From contig CBDCFM010000018.1 in assembly GCA_965216035.1 (NCBI GenBank), positions 124,001 to 188,000 of the forward strand: a DNA stretch of 64,000 nt. Direction: 5' to 3'. The position numbers and the translations under genes were made by a program. Of the stretch, positions 8,161-16,659 are shown in pieces (the stretch's first letter is position 1; each line of letters begins with the position of its first letter). The notes under the pieces were generated by a model that saw only the letters and a list, made by a program, of their open reading frames with translations, ran no database searches and was not told the DNA's origin. The DNA comes from G963664115 sp965216035. Its GTDB lineage: Bacteria > Acidobacteriota > Terriglobia > 20CM-2-55-15.

Positions 8161-9066
8161 ATGGCGGCAGCTCCAGCCTCTGTTCCGTACAGCTATTACG
8201 ACCTGGCGCGGAAGCACGGTTTGGTCGACACGTTCCTTCCGGACGTAAATTTTCCAACGCCCGAGTTGACGCCGTTACGCAAGCCAATCGCCGATTCGAC
8301 ACTCGGGTTATACGTCAGTTGTGGCGTCTACCTTAAGACCGATCTGCCGCCGGGCCGAACCAATGACCTGAACTATCGCCTGATCCCTCGCAACGTTCCG
8401 CTGTCGGAACTGGGCATCGGGCATCTGAGTCCTGTGCGCGTCTGGGCCGAACAAGACCTCAATGTTTCGTATCCACGAGATCGGATGATTGAGCTCGAAT
8501 CCGAAGGCGTGTTTCGAAAACTCGCCGAGCACGCAGTATCGCTTGTCGGTTCGATCAGCACGTACACGTCGCTGGTCGAGTCCGTGGTGCCTAAGATTCT
8601 TGCCGAATACGAGCGACAGGGGGTCGACTTCGTTTTTCTGTTTCCGTTTTGCCCAATGTGCCACCGCTCCACGAGTGTTCTAGCCCGCGCGCTCGAAGCT
8701 CGGGGCATGCCGACCGTTACGACGAGCACGTCCTGGGAGATGTCAATTCAGTACAAACCGCCGCGCGTCGCCTGGCTGGATTTCCCGCTGGGCTGTGCGG
8801 CCGGGCGACCGAACGTGCCCGAGCAACAACGCGAGATCCTGCGCACTGTTCTGGAAATGACTTCGGGGTTCTGTGAGCCTTGGGAGATCAAGCGCCTTCC
8901 GTTTCAATGGTCAGCGGACGGCAGCCATGATTGGGTCGAAACGATGGATTCCCTTTTTCTCAGTGAGGCGCATGAAATCGTCGCCGCTAACGTAGCACAG
9001 CACCGCGAATACGGCGATAGGCTGCAAGGCCGGGAGAAGGAATTCGTTATACGCTGTAACTGTTAG
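8161..9066 (+). CDS. GrdB/PrdB-like reductase family protein (Cys form)
   Basis: The product has 301 residues from ATG 8161, chosen because GGGGAGG lies about 7 nt upstream; the open frame extends back to 8086 without a better site. The sequence resembles subunit B of glycine/betaine/D-proline reductases: a conserved WAEQDLNVSYPRDRM segment, a helix ending VGSISTYT, and then FLFPFCPMCHRS with Cys164, Cys167 and His168, where classical GrdB/PrdB proteins carry their catalytic selenocysteine region. Short members of this family lack selenocysteine and their substrate is unknown. There is no signal peptide, so it is cytoplasmic, unlike most of its neighbours. It stands alone after the broken MFS gene. 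Confidence 0.75.
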   Translation: MAAAPASVPYSYYDLARKHGLVDTFLPDVNFPTPELTPLRKPIADSTLGLYVSCGVYLKTDLPPGRTNDLNYRLIPRNVPLSELGIGHLSPVRVWAEQDLNVSYPRDRMIELESEGVFRKLAEHAVSLVGSISTYTSLVESVVPKILAEYERQGVDFVFLFPFCPMCHRSTSVLARALEARGMPTVTTSTSWEMSIQYKPPRVAWLDFPLGCAAGRPNVPEQQREILRTVLEMTSGFCEPWEIKRLPFQWSADGSHDWVETMDSLFLSEAHEIVAANVAQHREYGDRLQGREKEFVIRCNC

Positions 9067-9260
9067 AAACTCGGGTGGCACGCCGCAGCTGTTTGCAGCG
9101 CCGTTGGCAACACGGCGTAAACACAGCAGAGAACAGTGAATGTAATCTTTCTCTTCATACCCATCAATTCTCTTCCTGCCGCGACTGTCGCACTGTGAAG
9201 AAAAGGTCTTGTCGTCGCAGATGCATTGAATACAAAGTCGGAGCCAACCGACCTCGAAGT

Positions 9261-9860
9261 CTACTGGGCCACAACCGGTTCGATCTCCCCCAGAAGCAGA
9301 CGAAGCCGCACGATTTTCCCGTCCTCGTCATACTGCAGGTACACTGCTCCCGACCCGTAAAACCTCTGCCTCCGATCGGCACGCAAGGAATATGCGGCGA
9401 TGATCTCGAAGGAAATACCCCGTCCGGGCCAGGGCATGGGTGTGGCGTCGTAAACCAGTCTGTACCCTTCGAATCCCGGCCCAGTCTGGCGGCGGTGGAG
9501 ATACCCGAGCCGAGAGTACGATCTCGCAAACAGAGCGAAGTATCTCCGGAGTTGCTCGCGCCCATCAAGACTCATCGGTCCAAACTGATCTTCGTCGTGG
9601 AACGGCGGTACATTCGCAATCACATCTGGACTGTAGAGCTCCATCATACTGTCGACAAGCTCATCCACCCCTTCTTCCTCTCCTTCCAGTGACAAATACC
9701 AGTCGTCGAGGGCGTTCAGGTGCTCCAGCCAGGCTGCGGCCAGCAGTTCCACTTCGCCTGATGGCTCGGGCTTCTCGATAAACTGAGCCGCCTCCACCTC
9801 CCAGGCCGCCGCGAAGAAGGCCACCCATGCTATCAATGTCAAGACAATCACTCGATGCAT
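9261..9860 (-). CDS. secreted SnoaL/NTF2-like protein, module copy 1
   Basis: The product has 199 residues from ATG 9860; TTG 9866 is an alternative. The signal peptide is about 1-24 (ends EVEA). The rest fits an NTF2/SnoaL-like fold: LLAAAWLEHLNALDDW helix, MMELYSPDVIANVPP, then strands including FEIIAAYSLR and AVYLQYDEDGKIVRLRL. Related copies lie at 24818-25387 and, broken, at 43725-44316. It is the last gene of a five-gene minus-strand operon (cytochrome c' upstream, 39 bp away). No catalytic residues can be assigned; a binding or small-molecule role is possible. Confidence 0.7.
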   Translation of the reverse strand: MHRVIVLTLIAWVAFFAAAWEVEAAQFIEKPEPSGEVELLAAAWLEHLNALDDWYLSLEGEEEGVDELVDSMMELYSPDVIANVPPFHDEDQFGPMSLDGREQLRRYFALFARSYSRLGYLHRRQTGPGFEGYRLVYDATPMPWPGRGISFEIIAAYSLRADRRQRFYGSGAVYLQYDEDGKIVRLRLLLGEIEPVVAQ

Positions 9861-9899
9861 AATCAAATTGTCTACAGGTTTCGCAGCAATATACCGCGC

Positions 9900-10382
9900 T
9901 TAGGGCCTGATGAGGAAACCGCTATCCGTCCCTACACGGTATGAAAAGTGGCAATTCTGGCAAGCCCTTTCCATATCTAGGTACCCTTCTCGCGCCATCT
10001 CAATGTCGTTGCCTCTGACCGCGGAGCCAACCACCCGAGCCGCTTCGCGAGCATCTCTCGCCAAATCCATCGGATATCTGGTATTCAACCGCGTCCAAAA
10101 CGCTTCAACTTCCTCGAACAGTCCTTCCAGTTGAGCGGCGGCTTCAACAGCCGCCTCCCGGGTCTCCTCGTCCAAGGACTCCGTGCTCTCCTCCTCGGCC
10201 CCCCCCGAGGGGTCATCATATTCGGAGACAGGTGCGGCAGCGGACACCGCCTCCAGATTCTCGAACGCGGCGCCGATACCCTTCATGATCTGATCAAACG
10301 GCCTGCCCTGGGCGAGTACTCTTGCTCCGGCGAAAAGCACAACAGCGGTGGCCATCATGATGAAGACAAACTTTCGATTCAT
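9900..10382 (-). CDS. cytochrome c'/c556-like protein, module copy 1
   Basis: The product has 160 residues with a signal peptide at about 1-24 (ends VLAQ). A single C-terminal heme c motif, CQNCH at 141-145, follows a predominantly helical region, as in the cytochrome c'/c556 four-helix-bundle family. An acidic low-complexity insert (about residues 55-75, rich in Glu, Ser and Asp) is absent from the paralogue at 25422-25832. GAGGAAAACG precedes the ATG. It is encoded between the SUMF1-like and SnoaL-like genes and is probably a periplasmic electron carrier or gas-binding heme protein serving the products of this operon. Confidence 0.8.
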   Translation of the reverse strand: MNRKFVFIMMATAVVLFAGARVLAQGRPFDQIMKGIGAAFENLEAVSAAAPVSEYDDPSGGAEEESTESLDEETREAAVEAAAQLEGLFEEVEAFWTRLNTRYPMDLARDAREAARVVGSAVRGNDIEMAREGYLDMERACQNCHFSYRVGTDSGFLIRP

Positions 10383-10493
10383 CGTTTTCCTCTAAAGCCC
10401 TTGACGCACCGGTCGGACTTCGGTTCCATCACCGAAACCTGCCGTCCACACTGCTGTCGAACCCGTGTTGGTTGATATTTCGCGATGTCCCGA

Positions 10494-11342
10494 CTATGGT
10501 TCGAGATCTTTCGCGCAGCGGAAACCTATCGTGTTGGTACGAGTTTCAGGATCGGTAAAGTTGCGGTAATTGGCCGACGCGGTATCCCCGGTGTCGCCGT
10601 CGATAAAATTGGTGCCGCGGACGCTCTTATATAGGCCGTCTTCCGGTCCCTGCGAATTCCGTTTCGGCATGAACGCATAGTAATCTTTGTCGTACCAGTC
10701 ACGGGTCCACTCCGTGACGTTTCCGCTCATGTCGTATAAACCGTACGCATTCGCTTCAAATGATCCGACGTCCAGCGGCGTGTTACGCCTTAGGACTCCC
10801 ACGGGGTCGTCGGTGAGACGAATGGCACTGCGTGGAGGGAGCAGCCTGGCTTCGCTGGTGTCGACGTCCTCGTCCCCCCAGGTGTAGCGCTGCCGATCGA
10901 GTCCGCCCCGCGCCGCTTTCTCCCACTCCGCTTCCGTGGGCAGACGTTTGCCCGCCGTCTCGCAGAAGGCAGCCGATTCGGACCAGTTCACGTTCGTAAC
11001 AGGGAACCGCTCTTCCCCCTCTGGAATCTCCCCTCCGGGCCAGTGCCACGGCGCCCGAGTCCCCGTCGCTTCAACGAATTCGGCGTAGTCCGCGCTCGTC
11101 ACCTCGTACCTGTCCATATAGAAGGCATCAAGGTAAACGTTGTTGGCGGGCCGGTCATCCATGTGGGCCCGGAACACCAGGTCAATCGCATCGATGTTGG
11201 TGCCGTAGTAACGACCCATCCAGAACTTCCCCGCCGGAACCAGCGCCATGTCTTCGGGCACCGCTGTTTGCGCCGCGATCGGCAACGCGGCGCAAACACA
11301 GCACAGAATGGTGGCTCCAATCTTTCCTGCTGTACCCACCAT
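10494..11342 (-). CDS. SUMF1/formylglycine-generating-enzyme-like protein, module copy 1
   Basis: The product has 282 residues with a signal peptide at about 1-24 (ends AAQT). The SUMF1 fold is clear: MALVPAGKFWMGR, YEVTSADYAEFVEATG, TNVNWSESAAFC, GKRLPTEAEWEKAARGG, ANAYGLYDMSGNVTEWTRDWY, and a C-terminal TIGFRCAK. The pair of active-site cysteines that true formylglycine-generating enzymes carry near the C-terminal third is not evident; here the segment reads ANYRNFTDPE. A ligand-binding or structural role is therefore more likely than sulfatase activation. The start lies 15 bp after the DUF1501 stop, with AGGAAG upstream. Confidence 0.87.
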   Translation of the reverse strand: MVGTAGKIGATILCCVCAALPIAAQTAVPEDMALVPAGKFWMGRYYGTNIDAIDLVFRAHMDDRPANNVYLDAFYMDRYEVTSADYAEFVEATGTRAPWHWPGGEIPEGEERFPVTNVNWSESAAFCETAGKRLPTEAEWEKAARGGLDRQRYTWGDEDVDTSEARLLPPRSAIRLTDDPVGVLRRNTPLDVGSFEANAYGLYDMSGNVTEWTRDWYDKDYYAFMPKRNSQGPEDGLYKSVRGTNFIDGDTGDTASANYRNFTDPETRTNTIGFRCAKDLEP

Positions 11343-11357
11343 TTTCTTCCTACTGCC

Positions 11358-12824
11358 TCACCCGGTGAACAACTCTGAAATCTCATCCAGGGGAATGAAG
11401 GATGGACCTCCAAGGGGCGCCGTTTGCTGGTATTCATAGGCCCGGCCGGACGGCGTGTCATCGATCCTCTTGGAGTAATCGATGCCCAAAACCGAATAGA
11501 TCGTCGAGACTATGTGATCCATTGTGGGTTGCTCGCGGTGCTTCCATCCCACGTCGATCACTTTGCCACCGTCTTCGGCCGTCTTACCGATAATCGTCCC
11601 AGGCTTGACACCCCCGCCTATAAACAGATTGGTGAAACCCATGCCCCAATGATCGCGTCCGTGGTCGAAGTTGAAAAACGGCGTGCGTCCAAACTCGTTG
11701 GAGATGATCACCAGAGTTTCATCCAGCAGGGTCTTTCCAGGCTCCTGGCCGGGCAAGGCGGAAAGATCTGTAATCAGGCTGGCAAAGGCCCGCTCAAACC
11801 GCGGCGCGTTCTTATATATGGGGAGCGTCCCGCCCCCTGGCGATCCCTCCCCGCGGTAGAACATGTTGTAGTGGTTGTCGAACGAACCATTTCCACCACT
11901 GTACGGGTTGGTTATCCAGAGAAAGCGTGCACCGGCATCGGCAGCCAGCGTATTCCGTGCGAGCAGCATCGTCAGGCCGATCTTGCAGGTGCCATCGTCT
12001 TGATCCACACCATAACGCTGCTTTTCTTCCTCCGACATATCGAGCACTTTCGCAAACCGCGGGTCCCCAAGAAGGTCGAAGGCATACTCGTAGTGCGGCT
12101 GGTACTCGTCGGCCTTCCAGCCCATCGGAGACCTCCCCGTGGGTGAGACCTCAGACATTCTACGGAGCACTTCCTGGCGTTCCTCGATAACCAGGGTGGC
12201 CGCTCTGTCGTCGCCCCGGCTGCCAAAACTGTCAAATACGGTTGTGCTGTTGATGTCGAGTCCCGCAAACTGGCCCCGTAACATTCCCGCCCCCAGCTGA
12301 GGGAGCCTACAGAGCCACAAATCGAAGCTCATGAATGTAGGAAACGTGTCCGACGCTCGACGCTCGGATTCCAACTCCATCGCGATGACGCTGCCGAATG
12401 CCGGAATCTCTCGAGCGATCGCGGGATTCATCGCACGCCCCGCTTGCTGATGGTACAGGGCGGGGACGTGAACGAGCGCATTTTCCGAGAACGAACGAAC
12501 GAGGGCAGCCTTGGGCGCCCACTCCCGCCACCGCGGGAACAGGCTTTCCGAGATAGTGAAATCCGCATTAACCTTAACCGGTTTAAAGTCATCCGGCTTA
12601 TCTTTCATCTCCTTAAAGTCCAGGGTCTCCTGCGGACTCATGGCGCCACAAACCTGGATCACGATACAGTTGCGCACCGTTCCTCGCGGTGTCACTCCAC
12701 GCGACTGCGCACTTACTTTATGCGGCGATGCGAGATGTCCTCCGGCGAGAGTGCCGGCGACAGAAACACCAAACAATTTCATCAATTCGCGCCGGCTTAA
12801 ATCTCTAATTCCTTTTTTTCCCAT
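11358..12824 (-). CDS. DUF1501 family exported protein, module copy 1
   Basis: The product has 488 residues from ATG 12824, preferred over the longer frame to 12854 because GGAGGG lies about 10 nt upstream and a twin-arginine signal starts right away (LSRRELMKLFGVSVAG). The DUF1501 hallmarks are present: VIQVCGAMSPQETLD, LVRSFSENALVHVPALYHQQ, ISNEFGRTPFFNFDHGRDHW, and LFIGGGVKPGTIIGKT. The family resembles alkaline-phosphatase/sulfatase-fold proteins and is almost always partnered with DUF1549/DUF1553 genes, as here. The substrate is unknown. Tat export to the periplasm is likely. Confidence 0.9.
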   Translation of the reverse strand: MGKKGIRDLSRRELMKLFGVSVAGTLAGGHLASPHKVSAQSRGVTPRGTVRNCIVIQVCGAMSPQETLDFKEMKDKPDDFKPVKVNADFTISESLFPRWREWAPKAALVRSFSENALVHVPALYHQQAGRAMNPAIAREIPAFGSVIAMELESERRASDTFPTFMSFDLWLCRLPQLGAGMLRGQFAGLDINSTTVFDSFGSRGDDRAATLVIEERQEVLRRMSEVSPTGRSPMGWKADEYQPHYEYAFDLLGDPRFAKVLDMSEEEKQRYGVDQDDGTCKIGLTMLLARNTLAADAGARFLWITNPYSGGNGSFDNHYNMFYRGEGSPGGGTLPIYKNAPRFERAFASLITDLSALPGQEPGKTLLDETLVIISNEFGRTPFFNFDHGRDHWGMGFTNLFIGGGVKPGTIIGKTAEDGGKVIDVGWKHREQPTMDHIVSTIYSVLGIDYSKRIDDTPSGRAYEYQQTAPLGGPSFIPLDEISELFTG

Positions 12825-12939
12825 TGTCCTATTGCCCTCCAGCGGAAGCTTCAAAACCCATGATGGCCCGTCTCCAGCATGGGGAGCGATGAACGAGATT
12901 TCTTAGCCCGTCCCCACTCCCCATTACTGGATGCTTGAC

Positions 12940-14835
12940 TTAGTGATTTACCAAAAACTCAATAGAATTCAGCAGCGCCCACTGAAGGTTCTCAACGCCC
13001 CGCGTCCTATCTTCCTCCATTACCCGCTTGGCCACGACCACCTCCTCCTCGGTAGGCCAGCGTGACAGACTCGCCAGGAACAGTTCCTCAATGATCTCAT
13101 CCTCCGACTGGCCCGATTGCAATAGCTTCGCGACGCGCGTGTCTCCTTCGGCGCTCACCCTGTCGGCAACGATCGGCGAACTGATCATCATCATGGCTTG
13201 CACTGCGCTCGTCGTATTTTTCTCGACCGGTGGCAATGCACGCTCGGCCTGATAAAACGCTTGCATGAACGAAAACACACGTTGGCTCTCGCCTCCCTTT
13301 AAAGCGCGAGAATACATAGGAGTCAACTCCTTGACGTAACTGCGAGCCTCCCCGTACTGCTCTAAAGGCAATGGAACGTCGGTGGCCTGCGCCACGATAT
13401 CGACAGCCTCAGGACCCGTCAAGACACGGGACAACCGCCGCGCATGGTATGGCGCATAGATGCTCGTCCATTCACCTGGAAAGCTGGTGGAAAGCTGATA
13501 GGCGCTGGATTTCATAATCGTCTTGATCACACGGTGAATGCTGAAGTTGTTCCCGCGAAAGTCTTGGGCGAGCGCATTCAACAATTCGGGATTGCTCGGC
13601 TGAAGCGTCCACGGCTCCGGTGGCGGGTTCTCCGGATCCAGTCGATCCAGATCAAAACCATCGTATGGCTCGACCAGCCCGATCCCCATCAACTTGGCCC
13701 AGATTATGTTGACCGCTGCCCGTGCGAACTGGATATGTGACGGCAATATCCGGCCTAAGGCCTTGCGAGCCGTTTCGCCTGGAAGCGGCGTTTCTCCGGT
13801 CAGCGCGAAAGCAGGTTCGTAAGTCCCACCATCGCGCGGGAAACGTCCCTCCGCCGGGGTGTAGTAAGGCGCGTCATTCCCGGTGTTGTATCCAGGCGCG
13901 AGATCGTCAAAACTGGTCGAACCGAAGTAGAACGAACGGGAATTGCCGTTGTTCCTTCCGACGAGCCGGATATTCCCAAAGAACGCCGCCTGCTGCCAGA
14001 AGTCGGTTCGCCTCATGCGGGACAGGGAAAGATTAAACGAGTCGGTGTGACCGGCCCCGTCGTGGCAGGAAATGCACTCCAGCTTCATACCCATGAACAC
14101 CCGCCCAATATCCGATGTGACCTCATCAATCCAGTCCAGGCGGTTCAGACCCCAGTAGTCGTCAGGATCGGTCGAGAAGCCGCAGCGAGTCGCCATGTAG
14201 CCGATGGGATCGTAAAAGGTATACGCCGCCGCGAAACTTGCCTGGTTCTTGGTTACGGGCGTGGCGATGTCATAGAAGACCTCGTCATAGGGCCGGTCCG
14301 CTTTGAGCCACTGCTTCATCCATTCGTGGTTAACCGCGGATCGCACTCTGAGCAGCTCGCCATAGTGATACGCCCACTGGTCTGCGAATTCGTCAGTGCC
14401 AATCAGAGAATCGATAAGCTCATCGCGCTTATCCGGGTCCGTGTCGGCCCGGAAGGAACGAACATCATCGGGCGTCGGCAAGAGCCCCGTCGCATCCAGG
14501 TAGACCCTGCGCAGAAATTCCTCGTCACTCGACAGCGGCGCATGCGGAATATTGTCGCGCTCCATCCGTCCAAAAATGTGTTCGTCGACAAAGTTCTTTC
14601 GAGGTACGGGCCCGACCGACGCGCTGTCGGGCAGGGTCGCAGCCACGGCTTCAGATAGGCGACTGGCGTCCGCAGCCCTATCGTCGGTCTGTAGCAATTC
14701 TTCATGGGCGGCTTCCATACGCTGCTGGTCTGTGTCCTGGGTCGGCTGCCCCTGGTTCTGAGGCCACGCTGCAGTGGCGACGAGTGAGAGACACAGAGCC
14801 ATCGGGATCAACAGCATCGACTTCCGGAATTTCAT
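12940..14835 (-). CDS. DUF1549/DUF1553 (planctomycete-type) secreted protein, module copy 1
   Basis: The product has 631 residues with a signal peptide at about 1-25 (ends WPQN). An N-terminal DUF1549 domain (FVDEHIFGRMERDNIPHAPL, then EEFLRRVYLDATGLLPTPDDV) is followed by a heme-c-like CISCH motif in ECISCHDGAGHTDSFNL and a C-terminal DUF1553 domain (SHIQFARAAVNIIWAKLMG..., LTGPEAVDIVAQ, ELFLASLSRWPTEEE). GAGGAGGAAGAG precedes the ATG. It is the first gene of the five-gene operon 14835 to 9261. The family is common next to DUF1501, with no established biochemical role. Confidence 0.88.
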   Translation of the reverse strand: MKFRKSMLLIPMALCLSLVATAAWPQNQGQPTQDTDQQRMEAAHEELLQTDDRAADASRLSEAVAATLPDSASVGPVPRKNFVDEHIFGRMERDNIPHAPLSSDEEFLRRVYLDATGLLPTPDDVRSFRADTDPDKRDELIDSLIGTDEFADQWAYHYGELLRVRSAVNHEWMKQWLKADRPYDEVFYDIATPVTKNQASFAAAYTFYDPIGYMATRCGFSTDPDDYWGLNRLDWIDEVTSDIGRVFMGMKLECISCHDGAGHTDSFNLSLSRMRRTDFWQQAAFFGNIRLVGRNNGNSRSFYFGSTSFDDLAPGYNTGNDAPYYTPAEGRFPRDGGTYEPAFALTGETPLPGETARKALGRILPSHIQFARAAVNIIWAKLMGIGLVEPYDGFDLDRLDPENPPPEPWTLQPSNPELLNALAQDFRGNNFSIHRVIKTIMKSSAYQLSTSFPGEWTSIYAPYHARRLSRVLTGPEAVDIVAQATDVPLPLEQYGEARSYVKELTPMYSRALKGGESQRVFSFMQAFYQAERALPPVEKNTTSAVQAMMMISSPIVADRVSAEGDTRVAKLLQSGQSEDEIIEELFLASLSRWPTEEEVVVAKRVMEEDRTRGVENLQWALLNSIEFLVNH

Positions 14836-15288
14836 CTCTTCCTCCTCTAATTTCTACCTGCTCTATTTCCTACCTGGGAAACTCTGCCCAAGGACTCATT
14901 CTGACATCCGGGATATAGAGTTCAATCGATTAGTGCGAGAGGGCAAGTTCAATCTCGTAAGTCTCGTATTGCAACCCTTCTCTTGTCAAGGAGATTCGAA
15001 GGTCATGCCCCGATTTGACGCATCACTACGATGCGAGTTTGATGGCCGGTCAACCATAATGATATCAATAGTTTCCTCGAACCGATCCCTTGAGGGCTCT
15101 ATAAGATGAGCCTGCGGAGCACTTTGGCCCTCGGTGGCAGACCTGCTCACGATCATCGACTCAAAGGTGTACACTACACCCTGGACCACACACCGGGTCA
15201 GGTCGCTGGGTCCAGGTGCCGAAACTCGAGCGAACTTCTGCGTGGCGCCCCAGTCATCCGGGTACAAAGAGAAAGAAACGGATCAGCC
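14836..15288. other. divergent intergenic region
   Basis: This separates the minus-strand module operon from the plus-strand WD40 gene. On the minus strand TTGACA (inverse of 14984-14989) lies in the sequence TCTCCTTGACA, similar to TTTCCTTGACT upstream of the second module, so it may be the -35 box of the operon. No good -10 box is seen at normal distance. Nothing else is recognised. Confidence 0.35.
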
Positions 15289-16230
15289 ATGTCGGAGATA
15301 GATCAGCTTTTTCAGCTTGATTTGCAAAGCGGTCACATATCAGCGCCGCGCTGGTCACCCGGTGGACGCTTTCTCGCTATTCCCACGCAATTCGGATCGA
15401 CTGCAATTTTCGATATCGACGCCGAGCAGGTAACACACACACTGGAAAGCGAATCGGGGCCGGTGATTTCAGTGGGCTGGGATCCGAGGGCGGACGTCAT
15501 CATGACCAGCTCCGTTGATCGGTCATTGAACTTATGGGAACTGGCGAGCGGACGGAGCACTCCGTTTCCCTTAAGTGGTCACAGCGAACCCGTACATTCG
15601 GTCGAATGGACGGCGGAGGGGGCATTCGCGATCACCTGCTCCTCTGACCGGATTCGTGCGCTGGATGGAGCGTGCCTGCTGCCGGGCTGGACACAACAGA
15701 TGGAAGACGGGGTGAACAGGGACACCGGCTTTATAGCGGTCTCATCTTCTGGCCCGTTTACATTTCTCCTTGCGATGGCTGCTGAGAACGGTGCTCTTTT
15801 GGTTCTTGTAGGCCTTTTGTCTGCGGATGTGCTGAATCGTGTTCAAATGGAGCAACCGGTGCGATCGCTGGCGTGGTCGCCAGCGAAGGATCTGCTTGCC
15901 GTAGGTACGGGCGACGGAATTGTGGTGTATCGTGCCAACCAAGAGGGTTTCGTCGGACCTGCCCGCGAATTGACCCGGCATACTCCTTGGGCACATGCTC
16001 TTGCATTTTCAGGTGACGGAAGCCTTCTCGCATCGCGCGACGTTCAGGGTTTCAAGATTTGGGATGTCGAAGGAGCACGATTGATTGCTGCACTTGACGA
16101 AAATACGGAGACGGCATCTATAGAACGCCCAACGCCTGGAATCGCGTTTAATCCCACCAGACCGCTGCTCGCAACCGTCACGACGAACGGAACAGCCGTG
16201 CGCATTTTGGATTTGAGCGAACTAACTTGA
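15289..16230 (+). CDS. WD40-repeat beta-propeller protein
   Basis: The product has 313 residues from ATG 15289, preceded by an A/G-rich site; the longer frame from 15106 begins in sequence with no domain match. WD40-like repeats follow one another: ISAPRWSPGGRFLAIPT, VISVGWDPRADVIMTSSVDRSLNLWEL, VHSVEWTAEGAFAITCSSD, VRSLAWSPAKDLLAVGTGDG, AHALAFSGDGSLLASRDVQGFKIWDV, and a last blade ending VRILDLSELT. There is no signal peptide and no attached effector domain, so it looks cytoplasmic. It stands alone between the first module and a receptor gene. Its function cannot be assigned beyond protein binding. Confidence 0.82.
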   Translation: MSEIDQLFQLDLQSGHISAPRWSPGGRFLAIPTQFGSTAIFDIDAEQVTHTLESESGPVISVGWDPRADVIMTSSVDRSLNLWELASGRSTPFPLSGHSEPVHSVEWTAEGAFAITCSSDRIRALDGACLLPGWTQQMEDGVNRDTGFIAVSSSGPFTFLLAMAAENGALLVLVGLLSADVLNRVQMEQPVRSLAWSPAKDLLAVGTGDGIVVYRANQEGFVGPARELTRHTPWAHALAFSGDGSLLASRDVQGFKIWDVEGARLIAALDENTETASIERPTPGIAFNPTRPLLATVTTNGTAVRILDLSELT

Positions 16231-16659
16231 GCTTCAGCGTCTAAGAGCTTCACAGGTCAAATTGACGTCCCCTCCCCCCAATGACGTAGGTCCACGCTGA
16301 CGGTTACTTGTACCATAATTTGCGCCGAGTGAGAACCGAACGAAGCGGAAGCGATTTAGCGAACAATGGATTGTCGGGAGCCTGCAAGAGGCCCAAACTG
16401 GGACCACGGGGAAGGCCGTGTGCGGACGGCGTGGAGTCAGCGAGAACACGTTCTGTATATGGAAGGCGAAGCTCGATGACTTCAGCGGTGTGTCCCGTAT
16501 AGCCTAGGGAATGTGTCCGCCCTGCGTTTGACGGGCTGCAATAGACGCTTGCGACCCGACCATGGTTTTTGAGGGCACTTCATTTTCCAATGCTGTACAA
16601 TCATCCCGAAAAATTCGTTCACCACGTTATTCGATTGAGTGGGAATTTAGGAGAAATAG
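16231..16659. other. intergenic region upstream of the first receptor
   Basis: No gene, tRNA or clear promoter was recognised in these 429 bp. The long leader shared by the other two receptor genes is absent. TTAGGAGAAATAG immediately precedes the receptor start. Confidence 0.4.

Noticed and set aside
12940..14835. DUF1549/DUF1553 protein as a true cytochrome because of its CISCH motif
   Set aside because: A CxxCH-type motif is usual in DUF1549 proteins; heme attachment cannot be concluded from it alone, so it is only mentioned in the annotation.
16300..16500. Group II intron or structured RNA upstream of receptor 1
   Set aside because: A few stems are possible (GGGAAGGCCGTGTGCGG region), but no domain V, no maturase and no second copy were seen.
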